Shown: positions 13,427 through 26,516 of the stretch, piece by piece
Layout of the letters: every line of letters begins with the position of its first letter
Numbering within the stretch: the stretch's first letter is position 1
Source: Helopsaltes ochotensis
Taxonomy: Eukaryota > Chordata > Aves > Passeriformes > Locustellidae
Length of the DNA stretch: 64,000 nucleotides
Reading direction: 5' to 3'
NCBI GenBank assembly: GCA_013400155.1
Contig: VXBM01000044.1
Coordinates: 597,191 to 661,190 of the forward strand
Translations under genes and position numbers: made by a program
Notes under the pieces: model-generated
What the model was told of the DNA's origin: nothing
Seen by the model: only the letters and a program-made list of their open reading frames with translations
The model's database searches: none

Positions 13427-15729
13427 GCTATTCACAACCCTTCTTTGTGCCTTCACCATTGAGATCTGTACTCCAACTGCTGTAGACTGGCCGGGGGATC
13501 TGTTTCCACACTAGAGCTCCCAGGGAAATAAACCCCAATGAGCACCTCATGAAAATACTTGTATTTTGCTGCTGCGCTTTTGGGGATGTAAGAGCAACAG
13601 CATCAAAAGCCAAATGAACAGAGTTTCTCTCTGCTACATCTCACTGGGCAGAAATGCAGTAAAAATGCCTCTGCAGAGATTAAAGAAAGGACAACCCTTT
13701 GTCTGCGCACAGAGCCATAAAACAGGTCTTGTAACTGTGTCACCATAAATGAATTTAATGTTGTTTGGCACAGATTTAGGAATTGTGGTACTGAAGATTT
13801 ACAAGCAATGCCATTGCGAACAGACACTTAAATTCACAAACAACAGATGAACATTAAACATATTTATAATACTATATACAAAGTACCCTACATGACAACG
13901 CTGGAGAAGTGGATGTAACTCACCTCCATATTGGTATATCCTACAGCATGCATACATATCATATGGATAGATACTATTTTCCCTACTGCTACAATAATGC
14001 AACTTTTGTTTTGGAGAGGGGCATAGATACTCAGGTAAAAAAATCACAGATGTCACCAAAATATAAAAGCATTTCAGTGATACTCTGAACACAGAGAATA
14101 TTTATTTTGTTAAGCTTTAATAGAACTTGAAACTCTACAATCAGCATTTTAAAAATTAACATTAGACCTCTTTATTAGATAGCAGAAATGAGCCTTTTTT
14201 GTTATTTCATGGTTGGATTACTAAACTACATTGGGCTTTTGCCTGATTTTCAGACTTACTTGAAGCTGCAAGGAAATGCTTAATGACTTCAAAACCAAAA
14301 CTAAATGAGATACTATCTGAGAAATATGCAGTTTGTTGAGACAATGGAACTGAATCTCAGAGGACAGTCATACTTTGTGGTTATTTCTGCAATCTATTAT
14401 AATAAGCCTTGGGCACTCTATTAGCAAGTTAAAGTATTAATTATTTTTGAAAAAAGTGAAGCATAGTTTATCACCCTGGAACTATGTTTTGAGAAATTAA
14501 CATTTTTCCCTGGAAATATAAAGGAGTGGGTTTTTATAAAAACCGTAGGTAATTTTCAAAAATACCTTTTTGATATAGGAATGACTATTTTTAAGAAACA
14601 ATGTTGCAACATTTGTTGAAACAGAATGTTTGAAACATTAAATGTTGACTGATAAAACATTGAAATACTGGTATGGAAAAACACAGTGACAACGTTTTAC
14701 ATTTATTAGTGCACAGTTTAGAGAATCCTATTTACTGGCAAAAATGAAGCCATTTTTGGGGCCTGACTGTGACCATGACCACTTAAAAATTCGGTGAATG
14801 GTCTTTGCATTTCTGAATGATCTCTGGGACAGCAGCCAAGGCATTTAGATGAAGCGTTCAACTTCTGGATCTAGTCAGCAAAAGCTGGCAATATATTTCA
14901 AACAGCAAACAAAACAGCACTTAATTGAATGACATTTGCTTAGACCTAAACATTCAGTGGGCAATCCCACTTTTTTTCAGAAGATAGCATATAACAAAAC
15001 CAGAAATGTAGCCCAAATTCAGCTCTGTCCTTGGGCTCTTTTTCCTTTGGGACAAACTCTGTTCAGGGGCATCCAAGAGGTCCCAGAGCCTGGGAAGGTT
15101 ATTCACCTGGGGAGCCCTCCCTTTGATGCACACAGTCCTTGGAGAAGTGGTACAGATGTCTGTGCCAGTACTTCTCTTACACCCCACTGCAATCATTAGA
15201 CTGCAGAAAGCTTCCACCAGTGGTACCCTCCTCAACATCTCTGCTGCCTTGGCCCACAAGCCTGGGTAGGAAAACAACTGTTTGTACACCAGACACTCAT
15301 TCACAGCACTGAGCGACAGCTGTTGTTTATGCTGCAGAAGCTGGCAGAGCAGAGGGGACAGTGCTATTCTGGCATTGGAATAATAACTATTTTTTCTGAA
15401 CTCTGGCATTTGACATTGAGGCACTGCGCTCAGCAATGAAACCATGATGACATTACAGCACATGAAACCGCACTGCATTGTTACTAGGGTAATTTTCTGA
15501 TGCAACAATTTAAAATGCATCATTTATATTCAGTTGAGCACCTTTGCACTACAATTTGACATGTAAAAAAAAAAAATTAGCACCTGAACACATAAGCAGG
15601 GAGGTATGGAGTGCAGAATATTGCAAAATAGTTTCCATTCTATTCATTCTAGAACAGCTCTGGAAATTTAACTTGAATAAGGTATTAGCCACAATAAGAA
15701 GCAGATATTTTGGTTAAGTTATGTAAGGT
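13427..15729. other. Non-coding sequence with one unexplained 189-codon frame
   Basis: Mostly unique sequence. The longest open frame of the window lies at 14954-15523 on the minus strand. It has ATG ATG at the start, 189 codons, no recognised domain, no convincing membrane segment or signal peptide, and no promoter or splice signal I could tie to it. The segment 15000-15400 is somewhat richer in GC than its surroundings, which by itself lengthens chance frames. I do not call it a gene. Confidence 0.5.
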
Positions 15730-16619
15730 ATCAAATGCACCCTCAGCAAGTTTGCAGATGACACAAAGATGAGTAATGTAGGTGATGCAACACAAGGACA
15801 GGATTCCGTCCAAGGGGACCTGGACAAGTTTGAGAAGCAGGACCATGGGAACCTCCTGAAGTTCAGCAAGTTCAGCGTGCTGTGCCTCGGTCAGGGCAAT
15901 CCCAGACATGAGCACAGACTGTGAGAACCCACTGACAGCAACCCTGTGGAGGAGGACTGGGGGGTTCTTGTGGCTGAAAAGCTGGATCTGAGCCAACAAT
16001 GTGCACTCACAGCCCAGAAGGCCAACCATATCCTGGGCTGAATCCAAAGCAGTGTGGCCAGCAAGCCAAGGGAGGGGATTCTCCCCCTTTACTCCACCTC
16101 CATGAGATGCCAGCTGGAGTGCTGCATCCACTCAGCACAAGAAACATCCTCAGCACAAGAGACCTATTGAAACAGTTTGAGAGGAGGCCACAAAGATGAT
16201 CAGAGCACTTTAAAAACTCTCCTAAGAAAATAGGCTGAGAGTTGGGATTGTTCAGCACAGAGAAGAGAAGGGTTTGGGGAGACCTCACTGTGGCCTTCCC
16301 GTACTTGAAGAGGGCATATAAAAAAAGTGGGAGAGCAACTTTTTACATGGCAGAGCGTGACAGGACAAGGAGGAATGGTTCTACACTAAAAGAAGAGAAG
16401 TTCAGGTGAGATGCTAGTGAGAAACTCTGAAGGTGGTGAGGCACTGGAACAGGTTTCTCTGAAAAGTTGTGGATGCCCCATTCCTGGAAGTGTTTAGGGC
16501 CAGGTTGGATAAGGCCCCAAGCAACTTGATCTACCAGGTGGTACGGCTGCCAGCAGAAGGGGAGTTATAACTGAATGTTCTTTAAGGTACCAAACCATTT
16601 CTATTCTATGACAAACAAT

Positions 16620-16620
<1 letters not shown>
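15730..16620 (+). mobile_element. CR1 LINE fragment, long 3' portion
   Basis: This decayed CR1 copy is in sense orientation. It enters in the C-terminal part of the reverse-transcriptase reading frame, at the block 'accctcagcaagtttgcaga' followed by 'tgacacaaag' near 15740-15768, and runs through the whole 3' region. Recognisable blocks are 'gttcagcacagagaagagaa' near 16250, 'gtgaggcactggaacaggtt' near 16437, 'gtggatgccccattcctgga' near 16470, 'ggccaggttggataaggccc' near 16500, and the terminal 'ttctattctatga' near 16600-16612. Multiple stops and frameshifts show it is inactive. It is the longest uninterrupted CR1 piece in the window. The left edge is placed where CR1-like sequence becomes clear. 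Confidence 0.92.

Positions 16621-16660
<40 letters not shown>
16621..16660 (+). repeat. (A)40 homopolymer next to a CR1 3' end
   Basis: Forty consecutive A bases begin eight bases after the CR1 terminal octamer. CR1 elements are known to end in short octamer repeats rather than poly-A, so the tract is not an ordinary tail of this element. Its exact length may be unreliable in the assembly. Confidence 0.9.
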
Positions 16661-16663
<3 letters not shown>

Positions 16664-16756
16664 GTGTTTGCAGAGACTTAGGACTTACAAATACAAAGCT
16701 ATAGGCTAACTCTTGCTCATAGTTCTTTTTTTTCCCCGGGGTGGAATTCTGTGCTC

Positions 16757-16848
16757 TGTATCTGTCTGCCTGTCTCTCTATCATCTCTCTAAAATGGGGA
16801 AGGAAAGATAGATAAGATAAAGATAAGAAAGAGAGATAAAAAGGAAAG
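16757..16848. repeat. Pyrimidine tract followed by purine/GATA-rich tract
   Basis: Positions 16757-16790 are almost pure CT-rich sequence (tctgtctgcctgtctctcta and so on). Positions 16795-16848 are purine-rich with GATA-like units. Short pieces are reverse complements, for example atctctct at 16783-16790 and agagagat near 16830-16837. It is low-complexity sequence that could fold into an imperfect hairpin. Confidence 0.7.
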
Positions 16849-19266
16849 TTTCATTAATGAAGTTTAAGATGGAACTAAGAGAGCAAGCAGAGTAATCTCC
16901 CTAGACAGGATCTGTTTTGCATAGCTGCTCACTGTCTGAATTCCAGAACTGCCAATACCCTGTAATAAAATGTCATGAATCAAATCCTAACAAAAAAGAT
17001 TAAAATAAGTTTCTATATGCCTTTGTATTCTTTAATCCTTAAGAATTCACAGCTTGGTTTTAGGGAAGTTTTAGCAATTTTAAACAACATAATAATATAT
17101 ATAAATACAATACTGTATTTACCAGAATTCAGTGATTTGTTTTAAAACTATAATCTAGTGTTGATAGCATCTTCTTTTGTTTTACCTAGTAAAAGTCAGA
17201 TATCAGAAGCTACTAACCTTAGTCTACCAAAGTGTCCCATTCATAAAGATCTAAATTGTAATCCTATGCAAAGGACAAAAAGAGTTGATACCAAGTGTAG
17301 GTGATGCTGAGGCCACTCATTATTTTTGCCTATCCTGCTCTCCTTTAAGCACTTGTTTCCTATTTTCAGTGTTGTGACAGGCAGCAGTTAAACAACATTT
17401 AACAGATAATGAGAGCACTGAGTGGTTTGAATACTAAACCATTAAAAAGTTCATTGAAATCAATAAAGTCTGACAGCTTCTGTCAGCTTCTGGGCTGCAT
17501 TTCTCAAGGATAGGGTGGAGAGAGAGAAAATGATGCATAGGTCAGTCACCAGAAAGACAAGGCAATTTCTACGTTGCACTTAAACGACAACCCTTGGAAA
17601 CCAGCAAAGTTTTCTCAATTCCCTATCAGCTGCTCCTGTGTGTTCCTTAAGTAAGTGTGGCTCTTTAATGCCCAGTCACTCAAAACATGCACCTTCTTAG
17701 GCTCACTTTCATGAGTGGCTGACTGTTCTTTGAAAATTCCTTTTTCTATAACCTGTTCCTGAGGAATCCAGTTTTCTGAAGGTTGTTTGAATAATATACT
17801 TAGCATACAAACCAACTCATAAATTTTAATGATATCTTGAATACTAAATAAAAATAATCAAAATCCCAAAAGACATAAACAGAGAAAATGTTCCACAATA
17901 ACATGTAAAATCTGTGCAACTTGAATAAGCAGGAAACTTCCTGAAAAACCTTAAACTTTACCAAAGGCTAAACCAAGTATGTCCACTATTTAATATTGTT
18001 AACACAGGGTCCTAACATTTTCAAGAGCTGAACTTCAGCTACAGCCTGTCCATGTCTCCAATATTTCTAAAATGTGAAGGGAGTTGCTACATGTAAAAAT
18101 TAAGCATAACCTTCAAGCTTTAAAATTAAGTAGTCCAGTCAAGTAATGGCTAAAATAAAGTTTTTCAAATCCATTTTATAAGTGAACAAAAAAACTACTT
18201 GTCTATGTGCATCTAGTGATAGAATCCAAGAAAACTGACTTTAATCACAGCCACCTAATGAGACTCCAGAAATTCCACAATTCTGGAGCAGCCAAAAATT
18301 AAGCTGGATGTCATCAGACCTAATATTTCCAAAGACTAAAATGGTAAAGTTTGTAATGCCAATTATAATTATAAATAGCACTAACGAGCAATTTTTATGC
18401 TAGTTTGTTTAAAATAATTTCACATTGTATACTTATACAGGCTTACAGTTTGTCTTTAGATGAGTCTGTATCATAGAAGCCTTGAGATTTTAACATTATG
18501 TACCTGCTAAACCCTTTTGAAAAAACCATGGATGCATTTCAGATGGCTACCTCATTTTGTTAGGTAAGTAACAAGAGAATCATTTACCTTTATTTTCTCT
18601 CAGCATTGCCACAGAACAGGCTGTCCATAATTAAATCACCCAGGCTTCGTGGTGTGTCAGTATGAGTACTCCTCTCTGGAAATAGCATGTGTGTCACCCT
18701 GCAGTCAGAGCAAAACAGCAAGCAAAGGACTATACTGTGAGAAAGTACTAGTCCTGCATCTACACTTTATAGTAGTTCTTTTTTCTTTTTAAATTAGTAT
18801 TTTTAGATATATGCTTTTTTCTTTCGTGTATTCCCATAAAACTTTTAAGAACTCGGAGGAATGCAGTGGGTGGAAATCTGTGAGATGCATTGGGCTCACT
18901 TAGGGACTACCCACAAATGAGCAAATATTCATTGCTCATTTTATGGACAGGCTAAAGTTGGGCTTTGGGATTAATCTAACTTTTTAAATGGATTTCAAGG
19001 GAACTAAAATTATGTGTCAGCTAAGGGTTTACTCAAGGTCAGTGAAAAGCCAGCTAGTATATTTGCATCTATAACAAAATGCATGTTCTCTTAACAGTCT
19101 TTATAATCAAGCAATGAAAATAATTTCCAAGGCTCATGCAATAAAGTGTCATTACGAATAACAGTTATAAGCTGGCCTAGTTATTTTGAGAGTGGCAATA
19201 AAGACTTTCATTTTTCATATTGCATTTTTTATTTCATTTTTTGGTTGCAGAGGAGTCAAGAATCAC

Positions 19267-19300
19267 ATTAAAAAATATATTAAAAAATATATTAAAAAAT
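19267..19300 (+). repeat. 12-bp tandem repeat, 2.8 copies
   Basis: The unit attaaaaaatat is repeated perfectly at 19267-19278 and 19279-19290, with a partial third copy to 19300. It is a minor AT-rich minisatellite. Confidence 0.9.
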
Positions 19301-19474
19301 CCTCATGTGTCCTCTCCTGATTATAATTTGAAAGTACGAGGGTGTCCTGCAGATCTTTTCTCTTACACAACTAAAGTCTCTGATGAAAGTAAGTTAATAT
19401 GTGCAAATTTTTATTAATAGAAAAATAAAGAAAAGTCATACAAGAGAAAGGTAGGATATAAAGAGGCTGGTAGA

Positions 19475-19497
19475 TGCAGCCTCAGCTTGAGGCTGCA
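19475..19497. other. Perfect 10-bp inverted repeat, 3-nt loop
   Basis: tgcagcctca (19475-19484) and tgaggctgca (19488-19497) are perfect reverse complements separated by gct. The GC-rich stem stands out in AT-rich sequence. It is too short for a microRNA precursor. It could be a protein-binding palindrome or an extruding hairpin, or chance. Confidence 0.6.
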
Positions 19498-20178
19498 CTC
19501 CCCAGGTACAACAGGCCTGCAGATGCTGCCAGCACCAGGCAAGGTGCTTGGATGTATTAAAAAGATCTTAAAGTCAATTATTAGAACTCATAGCCTTTCT
19601 AGCAATTTATAAATGTGACTATATAAAGTCACAACTACGTTTATTTAATTGCTTTGTAAAACGATCAAAATTAACACTTTCATGCAGCAGCCAAAGTCAG
19701 TCATTTGTTCTGTGTTTTCCTTCTGGTTTTTTTGGCAAATAAATCTGGAGAAAGCAAAACACCAAGCAGGGCAGGGAGTGCCAAGAGCTTGCAGGGTATA
19801 TGCTAATTCCCACATATTGCTGCCAACACAGCAGAAAGTGCTAATTGAGGCCAATGTCAGCAGAAATGTGAAATACACATAGTTGCAAGCTACTAGTTGC
19901 TTGAACTTATCTAATGGCTTTTGAAATTATCAATAATATTGTCAGCAGACATGAACTCCTGTATTATATTAAGCATTGTGTGAAAAATTATTTCTGTCTG
20001 GCACTTAATACTTTTACTAGTTATTCCCTAACTTTTCCATCCTTGGGAAGACTTGGACAGCCTTCCCTATTTGTCTTCCTTGCTCCATTTATACACCAGT
20101 GTCCATTAATTATCTTGATATTTGTTTTCCAAAAGTATTCTAAAGTTTTTAATTTCCCTTCACAAGAAAGCCATCTCA

Positions 20179-20282
20179 TAAAAAAAGAAAAACAAAACAA
20201 ACAAAAAACCACCCAAAAACCCCAAAAAACAAACAAAAAAACAATAAAACCCCAAACAAACAAACAAACAAACAAACAAACC
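20179..20282 (+). repeat. A/C-rich low-complexity tract with (AAAC)n
   Basis: An A-rich, G-poor tract is built of AAAAC and AAAC units and ends in about six perfect AAAC copies near 20255-20280. The open frames across it on both strands are products of the repeat. Confidence 0.9.
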
Positions 20283-23200
20283 CATATATGCCCTTTCTGA
20301 AGCACTTAGACAGAGAATTTATGAAGAGCATCAGTAATATTCTGTTACATGTTTCCTTTCCATCCAGGTTCCCAATGGTATATAGGCAAACAGGACTAAG
20401 AGTGTCTAATTCTGAATACATACATTTATCATTTGCTTAATCTACATTTTTAATAGTAATTTAATTATTTTTCTAACTTTCTAATTATTAAGACTTGCAG
20501 TCTTCTGCCAGAATGTTCACTGAGTTTTAGATTTAAATATGGTGATTACCTTGGGGAACGCCTACAAAATTGTTATTTTACCATTAAAATTTTCTCCCAT
20601 CTAATTTATTTATGTGGAAAAAAATCTCTTCCCATCTCTTCCTATAATTCTTACCGCTTTTTTTCTTTTGTCTCTCGCCCGTCTACAAGTGCACCTTTCC
20701 TGTTAACCTATTTAAAATATTTAGCGAGAAGATTTATCTAAAATTTCTTCAAGTGTTTATTGTACTGCCATCAATTCTAGGAAGTTTACCTGAAAGCCCA
20801 CCCTAAATTCTACCCTAATTAATACCCCCAGGGTGCAATTTCTTTCTACAAAAGTAACATTTCTTCTTTCCTTTTGCACCACTGTTTTGTGATCTAATCA
20901 CTTCCCCATTTTTGTTCTATACATCAGATTTATTAGTTTGTAATTTATGAAATGTTTTTAAGACGATTTTTACTTTCTCTCATTGCTTTGGGGTTAGTCT
21001 AAGCAAGAAGTTATGCACCATACTGAGAAGTCTGGCAACTTCACAACATTGCAGTTTGGCAAGTTCAGAGACTTCATTAACTCCAGCAATTTGTTGCTGT
21101 TCATTTTATGAACTTATTTTGTTTTTATAGAGGCATGCATTGGAAGAATTAAACATTTGTAGGAACATCAAGAAGCTGTTTTGTAAGAGGCAAGCGCACC
21201 AATGGCTACATGGGAGGTAGACTTAAAACAACACTTCTCTGCCTTCTTTGGACAATAATTTCATTCCACATTTCTTCCACACAAGCATAATCTCTAGCCA
21301 TAAAATTACCAGGCTGGTTTGAGGAGTCATCCATTCTCTCTCATTCAAATTATTCCACTTTTCACAGTATTAGACTGGGGCTGAGCACAAGAGAGATCAG
21401 AGTGGATGGAGTATTGGTCTCCAGCATAACGATCTCTGATATCTCACGCACAAAAAAAGAAACCTGCTGATGCTTTCTTTAGAAGTACTGATTAAACACA
21501 CCCTACATTTTTAGTATTTTATATATTTTGATGTTTAAAATGCAAAATAAGAAGCTTGATGTTATCAATTTGATGTTCTCTATTTAACATTGTTTGTTTC
21601 CCCTGTTTTCTCTGATAAGGTAAAAAAATTACCCTGCTTTTATTTGTGTGCATTGTCATTTTACAAATCCACAACAAAATAATAAAATTAATGTAGCTCA
21701 ACTCCACAACTTTTCCACATTTTAGTTGCAATTAGGTTGCAGTCTTTTGAAAACTTTTATTTTGCTCCAACACACCTATGAAACTCCTGTGCATTTTTTA
21801 TACTTACCTATGACCTCAGTTTTCACACATTTTTTTAGTCTTACTGTGCAGTTTTACATGAGGAAGAGCTATGACTGGGATAAAATGAAAGAGGAGCTAC
21901 ATCCATTTTTCTGTACTAAGACCATTATGATGCCTGTCAGTGACTATGGAGGAACACCATTAGGCATAGAGCATGAACACATTAAGGCATTAATGACTCC
22001 TTTGAAACTATTCCTATCTGGGTTTTGATTTCTACTGAAGAAGCCCATCATGCATATTAACAAGATTACCCAAATTGTTATATCTACAGAGGTGTCATTA
22101 CTCAGACTCTTGACTACATGAGTACATCATTTAAAAACCTCCCAAAGTAATAGTTCTGTAGCAAACTATAACTCTTCTGGAATGAATATGTAGCACTGGG
22201 CAAAACCTCAGTCTACAAAGGCTCACAGGACACATTAATGCTCAAAATCCCCTTAAAGCAAAACGAAAGGCAATGATACAGAGATTGAAGGGGTTGGGTC
22301 TTGATGTTACTGCTCTCATGGGTTGAGCAAGTACAAGAGACAGGAGCTATTACTGCCTGGGATTACTTCTGTTCCTCCCTATTCCTAATCTCACTCATTC
22401 AACTCACAAATCAGTCCTGTCAATGTGTCAAACATGCAGCTTTCAGAATTCTCCCCAGATGCAGAAAAAGAAGCCAGCTTTGCAGGAAATGAGTCCCTCG
22501 ACGTCTGCCACCATCATAGGAGGGGAGCCAAAGACAAAAAGGAGAAAGTTTTGGTAACTTCTTGGTGCCTGTGAATGTGATTCTAAAGTAGGATACACTT
22601 GGGAGAACAGAAGACTTCAGGATGATTTAGGAGGGGGGAAAGGACAGTACATCAGTTGAGATGGGCTGTACCCTTCCTCCAAGGCTTTTTGGATTGACCG
22701 CAGAAGTCAAGGTTACAGAATTCTTTATTAAAGTGTGCATGCAATAAACTAAACAGCAGGACAGTTTCTGCATGTGCTAAGTCTCTAGTCAGTGGATATA
22801 CTCAGTATGTAAGAAAGAGGTGTTGGTCTGAACTCTTGAGTACACTCTTGGGAAAATTGTAATAAAAATACGCAGAAGGACGTTTTTCCCGCCTCTCTTC
22901 CAAAGGATGGGTTTTCTCCATTCTGGAAAAATGATGGCTGTTTAAGCAAGCACACACCACTGCCTAGAACCAGATATTCACAAGAGCACAGGATACTAGG
23001 TTCATAGTTGGATGCCTCCTTAGAAGCTGTCACTTGCTGTTTGGATTGTGCTGTACCATAAAACAGCTCTATGCCTAACAACTGATTTTTGCTGTTTTAA
23101 AAGGTAGTAAAGCGAGGCTTTGTTCTGGAATGAGAGGAAAAGAAAAAAGGGTACCACTGAACCTTGTCAGTGGTTGGAGCTTTGGAGTAGAGAAACAAGT

Positions 23201-25998
23201 AAAACCATAAAAACTCACAAAACAGAGTAACAGTTATCTGCCAAACCATCCCACAACCACTGAATAAATACAACTTAAAGCCAAGCAGCTGATGAGGCAT
23301 ATAATCTCTGTTCTTGAGGCTATTATTCAGAAATATCTGCTGCTGTGCATAGTGCACAGTCTAGTGTACATAGATTTAAGCAAAAGGCAGGCTTATTTGG
23401 TTAATACCTGGATACTCCAACAAAGCAGTGGAAAATACCATGAAAGTAATAAAACTCTATAAAAACCTGTGATTCTAAGCAGTTCTTCATGCTGCTGAAT
23501 TTCAAGAGGCTAGAATGAAAAAAAACCCAGAAAGCTTAATGAAAAAAACCCAAAAAAACCACAGGCAAAAAAGTAAGAACAAATTTCATATCAAATACTG
23601 AAGCCAACTTTCCTGGGGAAAAAAATACAAATAAAAATAAGTGTCATTTGGGGCTCAAGGGGCTAGCAATCTCATGTAATCTGTCATCACTGCTTAGAAG
23701 TTAATATTAGAAGATATCTTCATAAATTAAGTCATAATTATCTTTATAAGATTAGTCTGTGTTCTGAATAAAGATTTTGATTTTCAACTTTTTTTAAAGC
23801 CTACTCACAAAGACTGAAAGGTTAATATAAAGTTATCATCATAATTGCCAGAACCTCATTTTGCTTATCAGAAAATGAACAGCAGGCTTTTAATAACTGC
23901 AATTTATTTAATACTTCTGCACACATATAAACACAGTGTGTTTCTGCAGAGTACCATAGTTCATGTTTACCAGAGTTTTTGTGGATTTAAATACATGAGT
24001 TACATATTTATGTACCTGTAAGGGCACATGCTGTTACGTCCCAAGTATTCAAGGAGTTAGTTATGTATCCCAGCTCCAAATGGAGTTTAGTCAACAGAAC
24101 CTAAAAAGGGATGATCATCTTTCCTGGTTCAGACCATTTCCCAACAACAGCTGGTCCTTCAAAGAAAAGTGTCACCCTAAACATTCATTGGCTCAAGACA
24201 TCCCAACAATCTCTTCAGTAAAAGTAATGTCTAAGCTGTGAGAAATCTCAAATTTCTTTTCAGGAAAAAGTGAGACCTAACAGATATGTATTAAAATAAT
24301 TAGCTCCTTGGGGTGCAAAAGAAATAGAACTCCGGAGTACCAAAAGCATCAAAAGCACCAAGATAAGCTTTGTTCATGGTCATCAATGCAGAACTTCTGG
24401 GACTTGGTAGAATACCACTTGCTTTCTTTATCTTGAAGGACTCTTAAAGGCTTCTTTCTCACTTTTATTGCTTAACCTCTTCAGGGGATATTCTACCCCT
24501 CTACCAGTCACACAAGGATCCCCTCCAAACTCTGACGGCCTCAGAAAAACTTGCCCCAAGCTGAAAATAGGTGGAGAAGGGTAATTGGCAATAAGTTAAA
24601 ATAAAATTGCAGAAATGATTTCTCATGGATAGGGTGTCAAGGTGCCAAGCATTTTTCAATATTAACGCATTATCTGGACAAAAATAAAATCACATTTGGG
24701 CTCAACAGATAACAAAACACAAAACATCTCAACTTAATACCAGAAAACCTTGTTCTTCCAATAGGCTTGAAGGTCTTGCTTGCTATAAAAAGCTATTAAA
24801 CACAAACAGACAAAAAAAAAGGGTGTTCTTTTGCTTTGCATTCACAATTTCAATTTGGTTTAAAAATCAAACACATCTCTCTGTAGAAAAGAAAAGCCAA
24901 TAGATTGGATTTTCCTCTCCATCATAACAGCTCAGAAGCAACAGAAATTAAAAGCATTGGAGTGAATATGGTGCTTTCTAGGCAAAGGTTAAATTTATTC
25001 AAGGATTTCTGCAGCTTGGATCTCACCTATCACACTTTGGGCAGACAGACTACACAGCCAACTTTTGTTGTGAAAATTCATATTATCATTAAGAGGATCA
25101 AAAAATGAGAGCAGTAGGCCAGACAATTACCCTTACAGATACAGTTTCACTCCAGACATCAGATGGAATTTTAGCAACTTCAATAGGAGAGTTTGCTAAG
25201 GGGTGCCACCTAAAGGGCATTGTATTGTATGCTGACCTAAACTTGTGCTCTGTTTCCAAAACAAAGAATATTTACTTGATCATTTGTTTTGAGAAAGTAT
25301 TTTCCTGTAAGCAAAGCCATTAATTAGTAAAATATTTCTGAGAATTAGAAGTTCAGTCATGAAATGCTGTTTTAGTCATTACCTCTTAGTCCTGAACCTA
25401 TAGTCTTTCACTGAATACTTGCAGTCTAATAGAAATAGCTCTCTCCCTCTTAGGACCCATAACATTCAGGAGCGAGACCTTTCCTATTTAATTGCTCATA
25501 AGTGGGTTTCAATTTTGACAAAGAACTTGGGGTACTGCCAATACAATTTATAGCTGTATTAGTAATCATCATATGTGGCCTGTTTACATTCTTACAGCTT
25601 GCCATTTGTAAAGGACAAATTAATTCATTTCAGTGTGATGGAGAGAGGCTCTTCTACTACACAGATCCTTCTATCATTGTCACATACCTTTCACTATTAT
25701 CAGTACCATTAGGCAGACTGAACACAGAACATAGCAATAAAGCTGCCCCACTTGGTTCTGTTGAAAGTTATTGAGGCAGATTTACAAGCATATAACAGGC
25801 CTTGAGAGGCATCACAGAGCAGGAGAAAGAGCTCAGGAGATTATAAAGCTGCCGTAAACATGGTGGGACTCAGCTGATAGTTATATTTCTACTATTTTGG
25901 TTAGAGAAACAGAAAAATAGAGAAAGGCTCCATTTAGGTTGATCAAAGGAGAAGAAAGGAATTTAAATGTGTAGTCAGCACGTGACAATGTTTATGGC
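20283..25998. other. Unique AT-rich non-coding sequence
   Basis: No exon, RNA gene or transposon was recognised over about 5.7 kb. A 90-codon open frame at 25502-25774 (+) has a hydrophobic stretch, but it starts on GTG and has no splice or promoter context, so it is not called. Confidence 0.55.
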
Positions 25999-26222
25999 AT
26001 CACAGAATGGTTTGGGCTGGAAGGGACATTAAAGATCATCTAGTTCCATCTCCTGTGCCATGGGTAGGAACACCTTCCACTAGACCAGGTTGCCTAGGGC
26101 CCCATCCAACCTGACCTTGAACACTTCCAGGGATGGGTGATCCACAGCTTCTCTGGGAAACCTGTTCCAGTGTCTCACCTCTGTCACAGTAAAGAATTTA
26201 CTCTGCCTAATAAACCTAATGT
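25999..26222 (-). mobile_element. CR1 LINE fragment, 3' part, interrupted by an LTR
   Basis: This is an antisense CR1 3' end. It begins with 'cacagaatggtttgggctgg' (26001-26020), the reverse complement of the CR1 terminus, and continues through 'gccccatccaacctgacctt' near 26099 and 'tgatccacagcttctctggg' near 26138. It stops at 26222 where solo LTR B is inserted. The same element resumes after the LTR. The last six bases (taatgt, 26217-26222) form the left target-site duplication. Confidence 0.92.
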
Positions 26223-26516
26223 TGTTGCCTTGCCGTTCCTAAGTCACTTAGCCTTCTGATGTTTTTCATTTCTGTAATGGAGTTTCTTACACACTTAAAT
26301 GTAAACAATGGATTATTTTTCATACTTTCCTGGAGGAGGAGAGAGTTGATGGACTGTTGGTCTGACCAGTGTGTTGGAGAGGTGGCAACTTCACGCTCCA
26401 ATCCATGGTCACCTTTGGAATTCTATAAATGTCGAGATTTGCAAATAAAAAGCCCTTTTTTTGCTTTGGATGATTCAGCGTGTGAGTGTGGTCCTTTCCT
26501 GTCTCCTATCTCGACA
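26223..26516 (+). mobile_element. Solo LTR B (same family), nested in a CR1
   Basis: This 294-bp LTR runs from TGTTGCC to CGACA. It is flanked by a 6-bp duplication, taatgt on the left (26217-26222) and taacgt on the right (26517-26522). The single difference is a C/T at a CpG, as expected from methyl-cytosine decay. Promoter elements are CCAAT (26398-26402), TATAAAT (26424-26430) and AATAAA (26444-26449). Positions about 26346-26410 match LTR C closely, for instance 'gaccagtgtg' and 'ggtggcaac'. No internal viral sequence is present. Confidence 0.88.

Larger units (their letters stand above)
16849..20178. other. Unique AT-rich non-coding sequence
   Basis: No supported gene or transposon. 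It contains the small tandem repeat and the hairpin listed separately. Confidence 0.55.

Noticed and set aside
16007..16288. Minus-strand frames of 90-150 codons across 15685-16288
   Set aside because: They are antisense shadows of the CR1 copy at 15730-16620.
18556..18577. Possible 21-bp micro-exon (cag|atggctacct...ttag|gtaagt)
   Set aside because: Only the splice motifs support it; the pyrimidine tract is weak and one frame ends in a stop.
20021..20421. Hydrophobic frames rich in CLFVCLFVCLF-like sequence
   Set aside because: They are produced by translation of the AAAC simple repeat, so not a membrane protein.
25502..25774. 90-codon frame with a possible membrane helix
   Set aside because: It starts on GTG, has no splice or promoter context in what looks like vertebrate DNA, and shows no recognised homology.
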